Source of the DNA: Thermoplasma sp. Kam2015
GTDB lineage: Archaea; Thermoplasmatota; Thermoplasmata; Thermoplasmatales; Thermoplasmataceae
NCBI RefSeq assembly: GCF_003205235.1
Contig: NZ_QJSM01000032.1
Coordinates: 1 to 40,957, forward strand
DNA length: 40,957 nt
Direction: 5' to 3'
Positions 32,113 through 40,832 of the stretch are shown here, piece by piece (position 1 is the first letter of the stretch; each line of letters starts with the position of its first letter). The notes below the pieces were generated by a model. The model did not search any database and was not told where the DNA came from. It saw only the letters and a program-made list of their open reading frames with translations. A program made the translations under genes and the position numbers.

Positions 32113-32982
32113 ATGTATAAGGGTATCATAACGCCCATGATCACGCCTATGAACGTGAAGGGCGAAATAGATTACAGCGCTACGCAGGTATTAATTGAGA
32201 AACTTGGTAAATACGGTGTTGATGGTCTTTTTCCAATGGGATCAACTGGTCTCTTCCCGATGTTCAGCATAGAGGAGAGAAAGAAATTCTTGAGCTTTGT
32301 CAGTGAACACTCTGGAAAGATGCAGGTGTATGCAGGCGTGGGATCTTCATCAACCCAGGAATCGATAGAACTCTCAAAGTATACTGAAGATATCGGAATA
32401 AAGACAAGAGTGTTGATGCCCACATACTATATAAAGCCTGATGAAAACTGGATCTATAAGCATTTTTCAGCTGTCATATCTGCTGCATCCAATGATCTCT
32501 TCATCTACAATATCCCACAGCTGGCAGGCACATGGATCGGTGAAGATCTCATAGAAAAACTTGCTAAAGAATTTTCAAACGTGAAGGGAATTAAGGACAG
32601 CTCAGGTGATATGAGATTCTTTTCCAGAATAATGAAACATAAAGGGACCAACTTTGACATCTTCCAGGGCCAGGACGATCTGCTATTTCTTTCTCTTTCC
32701 ATCGGAGCAAGCGGAGGAGTTTGCGGCCTTTCCAACATATCACCCTACATAACGAATCTCTATCATGAATTTTCGTCAGGTAACCTCGATAAAGCAAGGG
32801 ATATACAGATGAATATGATAAATCCATTGATGTACGCGGTCAATAGTGCTACGTTTCCGTCAGGCTACTACTATGCATTTTACAAGATGAACAACATAAA
32901 GGGTGGCTACAGAGTCCCGATGGTAGAGCCTAGCTCAGACCAAAAGAGGATCATCGATCTGGAGATTTCAAAGATCGCATGA
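32113..32982 (+). CDS. DHDPS/NAL-family aldolase, probably 2-keto-3-deoxygluconate aldolase
   Basis: A 289-residue class I aldolase of the dihydrodipicolinate synthase/N-acetylneuraminate lyase superfamily. The Schiff-base lysine is Lys161 (GIKDSSGD) and the proton-relay tyrosine is Tyr132 (FIYNIPQLAG). The GTTGE motif of DHDPS is GSTGLF here (43-48), and the DHDPS arginine region is not seen, which argues against lysine synthesis. In Thermoplasmatales such enzymes cleave 2-keto-3-deoxygluconate (or its phosphate) to pyruvate and glyceraldehyde in the non-phosphorylative Entner-Doudoroff route. That substrate is inference. It is followed by a T-rich stretch and a separate promoter for egsA. 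Confidence 0.78.
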   Translation: MYKGIITPMITPMNVKGEIDYSATQVLIEKLGKYGVDGLFPMGSTGLFPMFSIEERKKFLSFVSEHSGKMQVYAGVGSSSTQESIELSKYTEDIGIKTRVLMPTYYIKPDENWIYKHFSAVISAASNDLFIYNIPQLAGTWIGEDLIEKLAKEFSNVKGIKDSSGDMRFFSRIMKHKGTNFDIFQGQDDLLFLSLSIGASGGVCGLSNISPYITNLYHEFSSGNLDKARDIQMNMINPLMYAVNSATFPSGYYYAFYKMNNIKGGYRVPMVEPSSDQKRIIDLEISKIA

Positions 32983-32993
32983 ATTCCAGGTTC

Positions 32994-33007
32994 GATTTTT
33001 TTAAAAA
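32994..33007 (+). terminator. T-run after the aldolase gene
   Basis: A run of seven T residues followed by AAAAATT lies about 12 bp past the stop codon, in an intergenic gap before the next TATA box. It is a plausible archaeal terminator. Confidence 0.4.
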
Positions 33008-33056
33008 TTATACGCATTTCGTTATCATTGTATATGTCTTATCCGAACAGTGAAAG

Positions 33057-33067
33057 ATTTATATCCC
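33057..33067 (+). promoter_or_regulatory. TATA box of egsA
   Basis: GATTTATATCC is centred 25 bp before ATG 33087, indicating a leaderless egsA-UPF0179 transcript. Confidence 0.55.
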
Positions 33068-33086
33068 TTCTTAGTTTGTTCCTTTA

Positions 33087-34145
33087 ATGGAATTCCAGAA
33101 GTTCAGGACGATGCATTTCCCCAGAGACGTATACATAGGACATGATGTTCTTGATCATATCGTTGACGTCGTGGGAGAAAACAGCCGTAATAAGAAGACG
33201 ATTATCGTATCAGGAAGTATAACATATGAACTTGCTGGAAAGAAGATCGAAGATCTCCTGTCTCTTGATGGATATGAAGTACGCGTTTTTCTGACGGGTA
33301 ATGCTAATTATGAGACGCTGGAAAAGCTTGAGCAGGATGCTTACGACTTTCAGGCAGGCATCGTGATAGGTGTGGGCGGGGGAGCAAAGATAGATCTGGC
33401 TAAAAAACTTGCCTTCGACAGAAAGCTGCCATTCGTGAGCGTACCTACGGCGCCAAGTCATGACGGTATTGCTTCACCCAGGGCATCTCTGAGAAGAAAT
33501 GGTATATCGTATTCTGAGGAAGGCGCAATGCCCATAGGTGTTATAGCTGATACTGCGATAATGATAAGGGCACCATACAGGTATCTTGCAGCCGGTGCCG
33601 CGGATGTAATATCAAATCTCAGCGCCGTTAAAGATTGGAAGCTGGCCCACAGGCTCAAGGGCGAAGAGTTCAGTTCCAGCGCAGCAGCTATATCGGAATA
33701 TTCAGCACAAGAAGTTCTTTCTCAGATAAATGAGATCAAAAAGTATGAAGAATCATCCGTATGGCTTGTAACGAAGAACATACTGGCCTCTGGCACAGCC
33801 ATGGCCATCGCTGGAAATTCAAGACCCGGAAGTGGGAGTGAACATCTCTTCGCCCACGCACTGGAGGCGGCAGGTGTCGACAACATGCTGCATGGAGAGA
33901 TGTGCGCCATGGGCACGGTTGTGTCCTTGTATCTTCATGACGAGAACTGGCAACAGATAAAGGAAGCTTTCGATACGCTTGGAATATCAATAAGATCCAA
34001 AGATTATGGCATTAGTGACGAAATCGTTATAGAGGCTCTCAGAAAGGCCCATTCCATAAGGCCGGAGAGATACACCATACTTGGAGAGAGCGATATGTCT
34101 TATGATGCGGCGGTGAAGGCTCTGGAACTTACTGGAATAATCTGA
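33087..34145 (+). CDS. egsA: sn-Glycerol-1-phosphate dehydrogenase
   Basis: A 352-residue NAD(P)H-dependent enzyme that reduces dihydroxyacetone phosphate to sn-glycerol-1-phosphate, the backbone stereochemistry unique to archaeal ether lipids. The nucleotide loop is IGVGGGAKIDLAKKLA. SVPTAPSHDGIASPRASL carries the first zinc-site aspartate region, and SGSEHLFAHALE plus HGEMCAMGTVV provide the two zinc histidines. Length is standard. The next gene, UPF0179, begins one base after the stop codon, so the two share an mRNA. Confidence 0.96.
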   Translation: MEFQKFRTMHFPRDVYIGHDVLDHIVDVVGENSRNKKTIIVSGSITYELAGKKIEDLLSLDGYEVRVFLTGNANYETLEKLEQDAYDFQAGIVIGVGGGAKIDLAKKLAFDRKLPFVSVPTAPSHDGIASPRASLRRNGISYSEEGAMPIGVIADTAIMIRAPYRYLAAGAADVISNLSAVKDWKLAHRLKGEEFSSSAAAISEYSAQEVLSQINEIKKYEESSVWLVTKNILASGTAMAIAGNSRPGSGSEHLFAHALEAAGVDNMLHGEMCAMGTVVSLYLHDENWQQIKEAFDTLGISIRSKDYGISDEIVIEALRKAHSIRPERYTILGESDMSYDAAVKALELTGII

Positions 34146-34146
34146 G

Positions 34147-34593
34147 GTGATTGTTCTGCCAAAGATAAGTCTGATCGGTAGCAGCATAGCAAAGGAAGGT
34201 CTCGAGTTTGTTTTTGCCGGTCCACTCGCAGCGTGCTCTGACTGCAGGGTGAAGAATGTCTGCTTCAATCTGGAGCAGGGACATCGCTACAGAGTCACGA
34301 AGGTCAGGGAGCAGGTAAACCCATGCATAATTTTCAACGGTGATAAAGTCAATACTGTTGAGGTGGAAGAACTCGAAGACTATGTGAACGTGCAGGAAAG
34401 TAAACGCATTCAGGAAGGGGCCATAATATCTCTTAAATCGATGAACTGCGACTACATCACGTGCCCCAATATAGAAAAGTGCAATCTCTATTATTTCAAA
34501 CCTGACATCAAGGTGATGGTGAAATCGATTGGAAAGGAGATAAGCTGCCCCAAAGGATATAAGATGAAGCAGATATCCATATCATACAAATGA
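34147..34593 (+). CDS. UPF0179 family protein with eight cysteines
   Basis: A 148-residue archaeal protein of unknown function beginning with GTG one base after the egsA stop codon. Its cysteines are at 30, 33, 39 and 60 (LAACSDCRVKNVC...NPC) and at 101, 106, 112 and 134 (MNCDYITCPNIEKC...ISC). The two sets of four suggest two metal sites, either zinc ribbons or iron-sulfur clusters. This fits UPF0179, which is nearly confined to archaea. The coupling to egsA is visible, but a role in lipid synthesis would be guesswork. No membrane segment. Confidence 0.82.
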   Translation: MIVLPKISLIGSSIAKEGLEFVFAGPLAACSDCRVKNVCFNLEQGHRYRVTKVREQVNPCIIFNGDKVNTVEVEELEDYVNVQESKRIQEGAIISLKSMNCDYITCPNIEKCNLYYFKPDIKVMVKSIGKEISCPKGYKMKQISISYK

Positions 34594-34678
34594 TGCCGTA
34601 AAATACGATGATCGTGTAGCAAACATGGAAGACACTGGGCATTATGTCGTTTTAAAAATCGCAAAGCTATTATAGAGG

Positions 34679-34685
34679 TTTTTAA
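34679..34685 (+). promoter_or_regulatory. Candidate TATA box of rpoK
   Basis: GTTTTTA, the start of an AT stretch (GTTTTTAATG), is centred about 25 bp before ATG 34707. Confidence 0.4.
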
Positions 34686-34706
34686 TGTAGTTTTTACCAG
34701 ATTTCT

Positions 34707-34892
34707 ATGAAGTATACCAAATTTGAAAAAGCAAGGATTATAGGAGCAAGAGCTCTTCAAATAGCCATGGGTGCTCCAGTTATCATCGATGTGCCTAAAA
34801 ATATGATAGATCCTGTTGATATAGCAATGCTGGAGTTCGAGAATAACGTTATACCCATAACAATTAAAAAAGCTTCAAAAATTTTAAATTAA
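34707..34892 (+). CDS. rpoK: RNA polymerase subunit Rpo6/RpoK (omega homologue)
   Basis: A 61-residue subunit that clamps the largest polymerase subunit during assembly. [24 protein letters not shown] is the conserved RpoK/omega/RPB6 helix pair, and [20 protein letters not shown] is the shared C-terminal segment. Length is normal for archaea. The stop codon TAA overlaps the convergent permease stop: the four bases TTAA at 34889-34892 serve both genes, leaving no room for a separate terminator. Confidence 0.95.
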   Translation: MKYTKFEKARIIGARALQIAMGAPVIIDVPKNMIDPVDIAMLEFENNVIPITIKKASKILN

Positions 34893-36337
34893 ACTTTTGC
34901 GTTCTCCACATCAAACTCACCGGCATTTTTTAGGATCTCTGGTCTCTTCCTCGAATAATAAAGTGTCACGATCATTCCTCCAATCACGACCCAGAGTATG
35001 GTTATAATGAACGAGGCGAAATAGGCATCATTCACAGGCGTTGGATCCGTTACCCATCTTGTCCATATGTTGGAGACGGTGAAATAAATGACCACAAGAC
35101 CTATAACTGTCGCAACCGCTGGCGCCAGGGCATGCTTCAAAAATTCGAATCTGTTGATCCTTCTGGTATAATATGTCAATGATGTGTTAGCCATTATATG
35201 AACTATGATTATGGATATCCCGGTACCGGCCTCAAGAATAAACGCTGCAGTTTTCGGACCAAAGTATAGCCCCATAAGCACATCAAGAACAAAGGAGGTT
35301 ATGCTCCAAACAATTATGGCCATGTAAGGTGAACGATATTTCGGATGTATCCTGGCTATGACCTTCGGAAATATCACATTGTCCCCAGCTGCGGAGTACC
35401 ACCACCTGCCCACCGCAGTTGCCTTCGAAACTCCATTGGTGAGGTAGCTGTTGATCGTGAATATTATCAGCAAGATCACACCTATCGTACCAAGATACTT
35501 TCCAAACACTATTATCCCTGCGTCGGGTGCACTGGCGAACGATCCTATATTGCTTATACCCCAGCCAACCGTTAGGGCGTAAGTTGCAGGTATTATCGCT
35601 ATAGCAGTCAGAATCATGGCGTACAGGATCGACCTACCTATGTTTCTTTTGGGGTCCTTTATCTCCTCAGAGACCGTTGTAACAATTCCAGTACCCGTGA
35701 AATCCAGTATAGAGAACACAGCACCAAACATTATTGCTGAAAAACCTACCCCAAGGTTCTTTGGAAGCGTGAACGGCACCACTGAATTATGTGGCCCAAC
35801 CCTCAGTATGATGATTATTGCGCCTATGACCAGAAACAGGACCTCGGCAAGGCCTGCAACGGCATTGTATCCAAGTGAAGGCTTTATACCGATGTAAGTT
35901 ACTATCGTTATGTAAGCTGTGAATGCACCGGCGAAGAGTATCCATATGTAGGGTATTGCGGTTATCCTTGGTGAAATCAGGAATATGAACGATGAAAGAC
36001 CCAGTATTCCAAATGCGGCGCCCGTTATATCATAATACATGAAGCTCAGTGCAGTTACTGGCCCGAGCTTGCCGCTCTCTGTGGAACCAGCTGCAAATGC
36101 ATAGTAGCTTCCTGCGTTGGCCTTGTACTTTGAGAACTGATAGGGCGTGACCATGAATACTGCGTATACGAGCCACCCAAAAATCACGGAAAGTATTGTC
36201 CTCGATCCGGCTATTGAAAACGTTGCCACAAGCAATATTGCAATATCGGCGGCAGGAGCAACCTGTCCCATAGACTGGAATATCCCCTGCATTATGCCTA
36301 TTGAGTTCCTTTTCAGTCCACTTCTTCTACGTACCAT
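34889..36337 (-). CDS. APC-family amino acid permease
   Basis: A 482-residue membrane protein with about 12 helices. The N-terminus ([27 protein letters not shown]) carries the G-rich unwound first helix of the amino acid-polyamine-organocation superfamily; [25 protein letters not shown] is the typical segment after helix 6 with the E-E-x-K-x-P-x-R motif. It imports amino acids or related amines, probably proton-driven, consistent with a peptide-scavenging lifestyle. Substrate is unknown. Its promoter region holds two inverted repeats, suggesting regulation. It converges on rpoK with overlapping stop codons. Confidence 0.88.
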   Translation of the reverse strand: MVRRRSGLKRNSIGIMQGIFQSMGQVAPAADIAILLVATFSIAGSRTILSVIFGWLVYAVFMVTPYQFSKYKANAGSYYAFAAGSTESGKLGPVTALSFMYYDITGAAFGILGLSSFIFLISPRITAIPYIWILFAGAFTAYITIVTYIGIKPSLGYNAVAGLAEVLFLVIGAIIIILRVGPHNSVVPFTLPKNLGVGFSAIMFGAVFSILDFTGTGIVTTVSEEIKDPKRNIGRSILYAMILTAIAIIPATYALTVGWGISNIGSFASAPDAGIIVFGKYLGTIGVILLIIFTINSYLTNGVSKATAVGRWWYSAAGDNVIFPKVIARIHPKYRSPYMAIIVWSITSFVLDVLMGLYFGPKTAAFILEAGTGISIIIVHIMANTSLTYYTRRINRFEFLKHALAPAVATVIGLVVIYFTVSNIWTRWVTDPTPVNDAYFASFIITILWVVIGGMIVTLYYSRKRPEILKNAGEFDVENAKV

Positions 36338-36361
36338 CTTTAAACCTCTGAAAATACGGAA

Positions 36362-36426
36362 TGGCGAAAGAATAGGTTTTATCGCCAGTCCTAATTCTAT
36401 ATTGTACTTATGTTATATAAACATAA
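36362..36426 (-). promoter_or_regulatory. Permease promoter with two inverted repeats
   Basis: TTATGTT/AACATAA (36408-36414 with 36420-36426) encloses the best TATA box (GTTTATATAAC read towards the permease). TGGCGA/TCGCCA (36362-36367 with 36382-36387, 14-nt loop) lies just downstream, probably in the 5' leader. The first looks like an operator over the TATA box, the second like an RNA hairpin or second operator. Confidence 0.45.
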
Positions 36427-36477
36427 CTGAAATATTATGAGGATGTGGATTCACAAGGATAAAATTAAAATAGACGT

Positions 36478-38121
36478 CTAATTATTTAATTTTGCCTTCA
36501 CTGATTCTAGATCAAGCTTCACAAAGGGTATACTGCCTCTGCGCACATCGAACGTGTGCATCTCGTTCAGGCGGTTGTACGATTCACCTATCCTGAATGG
36601 TATTCCAAGCAGATCCCACATCCTCTCAGACGATGCAGGAATGTATGGATAGGCCATTGCAGTGAGAATCTCTATTATCTTCAGCGAAAGGTATAGATCG
36701 TGGTTGAGTCTATTTCTGTCGATCTTAACAGTTTTCCATGGTTCCGATCTGTTGAAAAATCCGTTTGCGTAGATCGCTAGATCAAGCCATATAGATAGCC
36801 CTTTTTTTATGTGCACGCTGGATAGCTCGTCTGAAAAGGCCTGGAATGAATGAATTGCATATAAAAACTCCTCGTCTTTGCTAATATCGACAGGTTCAAC
36901 CTTAAGATCGTATTTATCAATGAATGACACGACACGATACACGAGATTGCCGTACTTGTCTATTAGATCAGAATTCACGGTATTAACGAGTTCTTCGATG
37001 GAAAAATCAGAATCACCAGTCTCGGGTAGTATCGAAGCCACATAGTACCTGAGATAATCTGCCGAAACGGCCTTAAGTAGATCATCGACGCTGTACCCGA
37101 TTCCCCTGCTCTTAGAGAACTGCTGGCCTTTGAATGTGAGGTACTCATTGGCCGGTATATCGTATGGCAGGTTGAAGCTTCCGTAACCCATCAGCATAGC
37201 CGGCCAAATTATCGCATGAAAAGGTATGTTGTCCTTTCCTATGAAGTAATAATTGCGCGCTTCTGGATCGAAATAGAATTCCTTCCACAGATCCGGGTTC
37301 CCAATTCTCTTTGAATACTCCTTCGCTCCCGTTATGTATCCGATGAGCGCCTCAAACCATACATATATCCTCTTGGTTTCATACCCCTGCAGAGGTATCT
37401 TTACACCCCAATCTATGTCTCTAGTTATTGGCCTCTTTTTCAACCCTCCTGCTATGAAATTCTGTGTATATGCAACCACATTTGGCTTCCATGAACTCCT
37501 TGTGGAAATCCATTCTTTTAGCCTGTCCTCAAGCAGATCGAGCCTCAAAAAGAAATGATCAGTCTCCCTGAATTCGGGCGTCTCGCCACTCAGGATACAT
37601 TTAGGATCAATGAGATCCTGAGGGTCAAGTGTGCGCCCGCAGTTGTCACACTGATCTCCTCTTGCCTTTGGATAGTGGCAGTAGGGACAAGTCCCCTCAA
37701 TATAGCGGTCCGGCATAAACCGACCGATCTTGCGGCAAAAGGGAGCTATCATGGTACCCTTATCGATATAACCAGCATCTAAAAGCTTTAGGAAGAAATC
37801 CTGAGCATTTTCAGAGTGCTCCGGCCAGGTGGTCCTCATAAATATATCGAAATTTATGTTGAGATTGCGAAACGTCTCCAGATGTTCCTCGTAGTACCTG
37901 TCGGCTATCTCCCTTGGGGTTTTTCCCTCCTTTTCAGCCCTGACGGTTATGGGCGTACCATATTCATCGCTGCCGGATACGTAGAGAACCTGATTACCTA
38001 TCAATCTGTTATACCTTGCGAACACGTCTGCCCCCAGATAAGCTCCAGCTATATGGCCTATATGGAGCGGGCCATTGGCGTATGGAAGGGCACAGTTAAT
38101 CAGTACCTTTATATGAACCAC
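36478..38121 (-). CDS. metG: Methionyl-tRNA synthetase
   Basis: A 547-residue class I synthetase charging tRNA-Met. NCALPYANGPLHIGHIAG has HIGH at 20-23; the zinc-bearing insertion is CPYCHYPKARGDQCDNCG; the KMSKS loop is FSKSRGIG, a variant usual in archaea; the helical anticodon-binding domain follows. The C-terminal EMAP-like tRNA-binding domain found in some MetRS is absent, and no separate gene for it is in the window. The start is GTG 38121, with AATATTTG about 26 bp upstream as TATA box. It follows lysS by 64 bp on the same strand. Confidence 0.96.
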   Translation of the reverse strand: MVHIKVLINCALPYANGPLHIGHIAGAYLGADVFARYNRLIGNQVLYVSGSDEYGTPITVRAEKEGKTPREIADRYYEEHLETFRNLNINFDIFMRTTWPEHSENAQDFFLKLLDAGYIDKGTMIAPFCRKIGRFMPDRYIEGTCPYCHYPKARGDQCDNCGRTLDPQDLIDPKCILSGETPEFRETDHFFLRLDLLEDRLKEWISTRSSWKPNVVAYTQNFIAGGLKKRPITRDIDWGVKIPLQGYETKRIYVWFEALIGYITGAKEYSKRIGNPDLWKEFYFDPEARNYYFIGKDNIPFHAIIWPAMLMGYGSFNLPYDIPANEYLTFKGQQFSKSRGIGYSVDDLLKAVSADYLRYYVASILPETGDSDFSIEELVNTVNSDLIDKYGNLVYRVVSFIDKYDLKVEPVDISKDEEFLYAIHSFQAFSDELSSVHIKKGLSIWLDLAIYANGFFNRSEPWKTVKIDRNRLNHDLYLSLKIIEILTAMAYPYIPASSERMWDLLGIPFRIGESYNRLNEMHTFDVRRGSIPFVKLDLESVKAKLNN

Positions 38122-38185
38122 CTCACGGTTAATTTATTTCAAATATTATTGGTTTTCTAATTCCTGATAGAATTTGCTCCAGAAA

Positions 38186-39724
38186 TCAGGCATCTCCATG
38201 CTGCGATAATACATTTTCTATTCTGTTCTTCACGAAATCTCTGCCGAGGTTGTATAGGAAATATCCCAACCTTGGTCCTCGATCTTTTCCGATAAATATC
38301 CTGTAAAACAATGAAAATACTGAATCAGGGCTTTTCTTGTATTTCTGAGCAAGATCGTACACCTTATCATGTATTGACGCTGACTCCCAGGGCATACCAT
38401 CGATGTCGTTCACGAATGATTCCAGCAGCATAGCGTCCTCATCATTTAATTCTACGCGCTGATCAATTGGCAAGATCTTAAATTTGACGTTTTCCGGAGC
38501 ATATCTATCAAGCCATCTCCTGGCATACTCTATCTCCTTTTTGAAGTCTGCCTCATCAAAATTAGATGTGGAACTCATCTTAACGGCGCGCAACAGCTCG
38601 TCTTCATTTCTGTATATCTGGACAAGGGTCACCAGATGCCTGAAGTCCACCGGGTAAGGCTTTCTGTCCTTATTAACGAGTGAATATTCCACTATAGCGA
38701 TCTGATCCTCATCAAGCGCGGATCTATCTCCAAAGTATGCATCCTGCAGCTTACCAAGTTCATCTGCGAGTGCCAATATGCCAAGTCCCGGATCGAAATC
38801 TATGTGCCTTCCCGGATTAACGCGTGCAATCATATATCGCAGAAGATCCGGCGGTATTACCTCCATTATTTCTGAAGCCGCTATAGCAAGACCAGTGGAG
38901 GAATGCATAGCACCCTTTCCTTTCAGTATTATACGCTCATATATCAGTGGCAGTGGTGGCTCTATTCCGAATATTTCGGATGCAATTCTCTTTCCCGTAT
39001 CATAGGAACCGCCTGGTGCGCCATGATCTTTTCCAAAAGGTTCGATAGTAACCTTGAGCGCGAACCATTTTGCTGGCCATTCGACCCTCCATGGCATCTT
39101 GCCTTCAGCCTTTCTAATATCGGCAAATCCATGATGGCCACATTTGCACACATATTCAGCATAAGGATACTTATATGAAACAACCTGGGTTGTGTTTATT
39201 CTACCGCATCTTTCGCATAAAGGTTCGTAGGGATAGAAATCACCTTCTATCTGCCTTCCTGACACGGTTTCAAGTATCTCTCTTATTTTTTCCCTGTTCT
39301 GTATTGCAATATCGCACGCTCTGGCAAGTATACCAGTATCATACAGATCGGAGGTCTTTATGACTCTTGCTGGGATGTTCGCCTCCTTCATAACACGGAC
39401 GAATGGATCAAGATAATAATCAGAATACTTCCCTGTTCCTTCAGGTGCCGGTATATTCTTCAATGGCTGTCCCACATACTTTTTGTAATCTTCACTGAGG
39501 AAAGGATAGACCTTTCGCAAAGGATCCATATCATCGCATAAATATATAAAATCCGCCTCCAATCCTTTCTTGGATATGGCCTTAAATAGTATATCTCCGG
39601 TCAGGATTTCTCTCATGTTTCCGACATGTATTGGACCAGAGGGCGATATACCGGTGGAAACACGCTGTGGACCATTCAGATCCTTCACCAAAGCATCTGC
39701 CCAGAACAATCTTATCACTGCCAC
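38186..39724 (-). CDS. lysS: Lysyl-tRNA synthetase, class I
   Basis: A 512-residue class I LysRS, the archaeal form that replaces the usual class II enzyme. The HIGH equivalent is SGPIHVGNMRE, the KMSKS equivalent KGKGAMHSSTG, and zinc ligands lie in CERCGRINTTQ...YVCKCGH. The C-terminal helical anticodon-binding domain is complete. Two GTG starts are possible: 39724 and 39718. The TATA-like TATTATTTACG (39740-39750) is 22 bp from the first and 28 bp from the second, so the shorter form is as likely. Confidence 0.95.
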   Translation of the reverse strand: MAVIRLFWADALVKDLNGPQRVSTGISPSGPIHVGNMREILTGDILFKAISKKGLEADFIYLCDDMDPLRKVYPFLSEDYKKYVGQPLKNIPAPEGTGKYSDYYLDPFVRVMKEANIPARVIKTSDLYDTGILARACDIAIQNREKIREILETVSGRQIEGDFYPYEPLCERCGRINTTQVVSYKYPYAEYVCKCGHHGFADIRKAEGKMPWRVEWPAKWFALKVTIEPFGKDHGAPGGSYDTGKRIASEIFGIEPPLPLIYERIILKGKGAMHSSTGLAIAASEIMEVIPPDLLRYMIARVNPGRHIDFDPGLGILALADELGKLQDAYFGDRSALDEDQIAIVEYSLVNKDRKPYPVDFRHLVTLVQIYRNEDELLRAVKMSSTSNFDEADFKKEIEYARRWLDRYAPENVKFKILPIDQRVELNDEDAMLLESFVNDIDGMPWESASIHDKVYDLAQKYKKSPDSVFSLFYRIFIGKDRGPRLGYFLYNLGRDFVKNRIENVLSQHGDA

Positions 39725-39866
39725 GAGATAGGAGAGGCGTAAATAATACTTTCATTCGTATAAAGAATGAAAATGTAAATTCAATCCTTATTCGATATAT
39801 TGTCCACTTTGAATCCGAAAGCTTTCTTCCTTATTTTCCCGTAAAAAATGGAATTCTATTTGGTGC

Positions 39867-40463
39867 CTATGAGCCACCGATGACCTGCGTCCTTATCAGC
39901 GATCTGACAGGTACCCCATTCAGATCATTTACGCTCATCTTGGAAGCCAACAGCACACAGAGCACTGGCTTTCCGCCCTCTTTGGTGACATCCGTTATGG
40001 TTCTTCTCATCGTCTCCCCTGTGCTGGCAACGTCGTCAATAATCACGACTCTTTTGCCCTCTACCGATGCAAAGTTAGAACTGAATACACCTTCCTTTCT
40101 CGCAGGATGTGGCCTGTAAACAATCAGCTCCTTATCCATCAGATATGAGACCAATGTAGCGTAAGGTATACCATTTATAGCTATGCCCAGTATTGAATCA
40201 ACTTCAAATGAGTTTTTATTCATTTCCTCACGAATGATATCACTCATTATCTCTGCTATACTGATGATCCTTGAACCAAATACTCCTACACTTCTCCAAC
40301 CTATCTTGACGTCCTGAACAGCGCCTTCTTTTAGAAATTCCTTACTGAGAAGCCATGTGACTGTATTTACTGAAAGATGAAGTTCAGTTGATATCTCCTT
40401 GTCGCTCATACCCTTATTCTTTAATTCAAGAGCTCTCTTATAGAGTTCTTCAATGCTCTTCAT
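39867..40463 (-). CDS. gfcR: GfcR-like regulator: HTH plus PRPP-binding phosphoribosyltransferase domain
   Basis: About 198 residues from ATG 40463; an in-frame ATG at 40550 would add 29 residues without clear family similarity. The N-terminal 55 residues are a helix-turn-helix ([25 protein letters not shown]). The rest is a type I phosphoribosyltransferase domain with the PRPP loop [13 protein letters not shown]. This fusion matches GfcR, formerly called an orotate phosphoribosyltransferase-like PyrE2, which in haloarchaea controls sugar metabolism genes in response to a metabolite bound by the PRT domain. In this organism it could act on glycolytic or nucleotide genes. The targets are not visible here. 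Confidence 0.85.
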   Translation of the reverse strand: MKSIEELYKRALELKNKGMSDKEISTELHLSVNTVTWLLSKEFLKEGAVQDVKIGWRSVGVFGSRIISIAEIMSDIIREEMNKNSFEVDSILGIAINGIPYATLVSYLMDKELIVYRPHPARKEGVFSSNFASVEGKRVVIIDDVASTGETMRRTITDVTKEGGKPVLCVLLASKMSVNDLNGVPVRSLIRTQVIGGS

Positions 40464-40617
40464 ATCAATACCCCTTGCCTTTGCAACATCAGATGGCCTA
40501 CTCCCCAACTTAAGCCTGGGAGCTTCCTGATTCAAAGACGCAATGGCCATACCTTTTCTGAGGTATGTTCATATGCATCTCCACAGGCGTAGATTCGGAC
40601 CGCACCAGCCCTATATT

Positions 40618-40655
40618 ATGATATCGCACTGCTTGGCTATCGCAGGCGATATCAT
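40618..40655. repeat. 10-bp inverted repeat with 18-nt spacer
   Basis: ATGATATCGC (40618-40627) and GCGATATCAT (40646-40655) are perfect arms of a hairpin or operator in the intergenic gap between gfcR and the second tnpB. The arms contain GATATC. Confidence 0.6.
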
Positions 40656-40729
40656 GCTCATGCATACAAAATATATCCATAAACTTTCCTGTCATGCGAA
40701 CACTGCATGGATAATCAATAGATCAATGC

Positions 40730-40832
40730 GTCAGCTACTCCTCGCTAAAGCTTCGGAGCTTGCTGCTGGTCTCCCCTTCACCCGTAGACGAGGTTTCATC
40801 GAACCGCAACGATCGGCTGGCTGACATCAGCC
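40730..40832 (-). ncRNA. Candidate omegaRNA scaffold/right end of TnpB copy 2
   Basis: The 40-nt block at 40730-40769 matches 38 of 40 bases of the copy 1 block, and GGCTGGCTGACATCAGCC (40815-40832) matches 16 of 18. The middle stem is GGTT/AACC here (40792-40805) against GGTC/GACC in copy 1. The guide would begin GCATTGATCTATTGATTATC (complement of 40710-40729). Confidence 0.6.

Noticed and set aside
32113-32982. Dihydrodipicolinate synthase for lysine synthesis
   Set aside because: The GTTGE motif is replaced by GSTGLF, and no lysine-pathway genes are nearby. A keto-deoxy sugar aldolase fits better.
40464-40550. 29-residue N-terminal extension of the GfcR-like protein
   Set aside because: The family normally begins at [15 protein letters not shown]. 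The extension has no ribosome-binding site or TATA box at the right distance, though it cannot be excluded.
40590-40612. tRNA-like GGTCCGAATC on the minus strand
   Set aside because: It resembles a T-loop, but the flanking bases do not pair as a T-arm and no acceptor, D or anticodon arm can be built.
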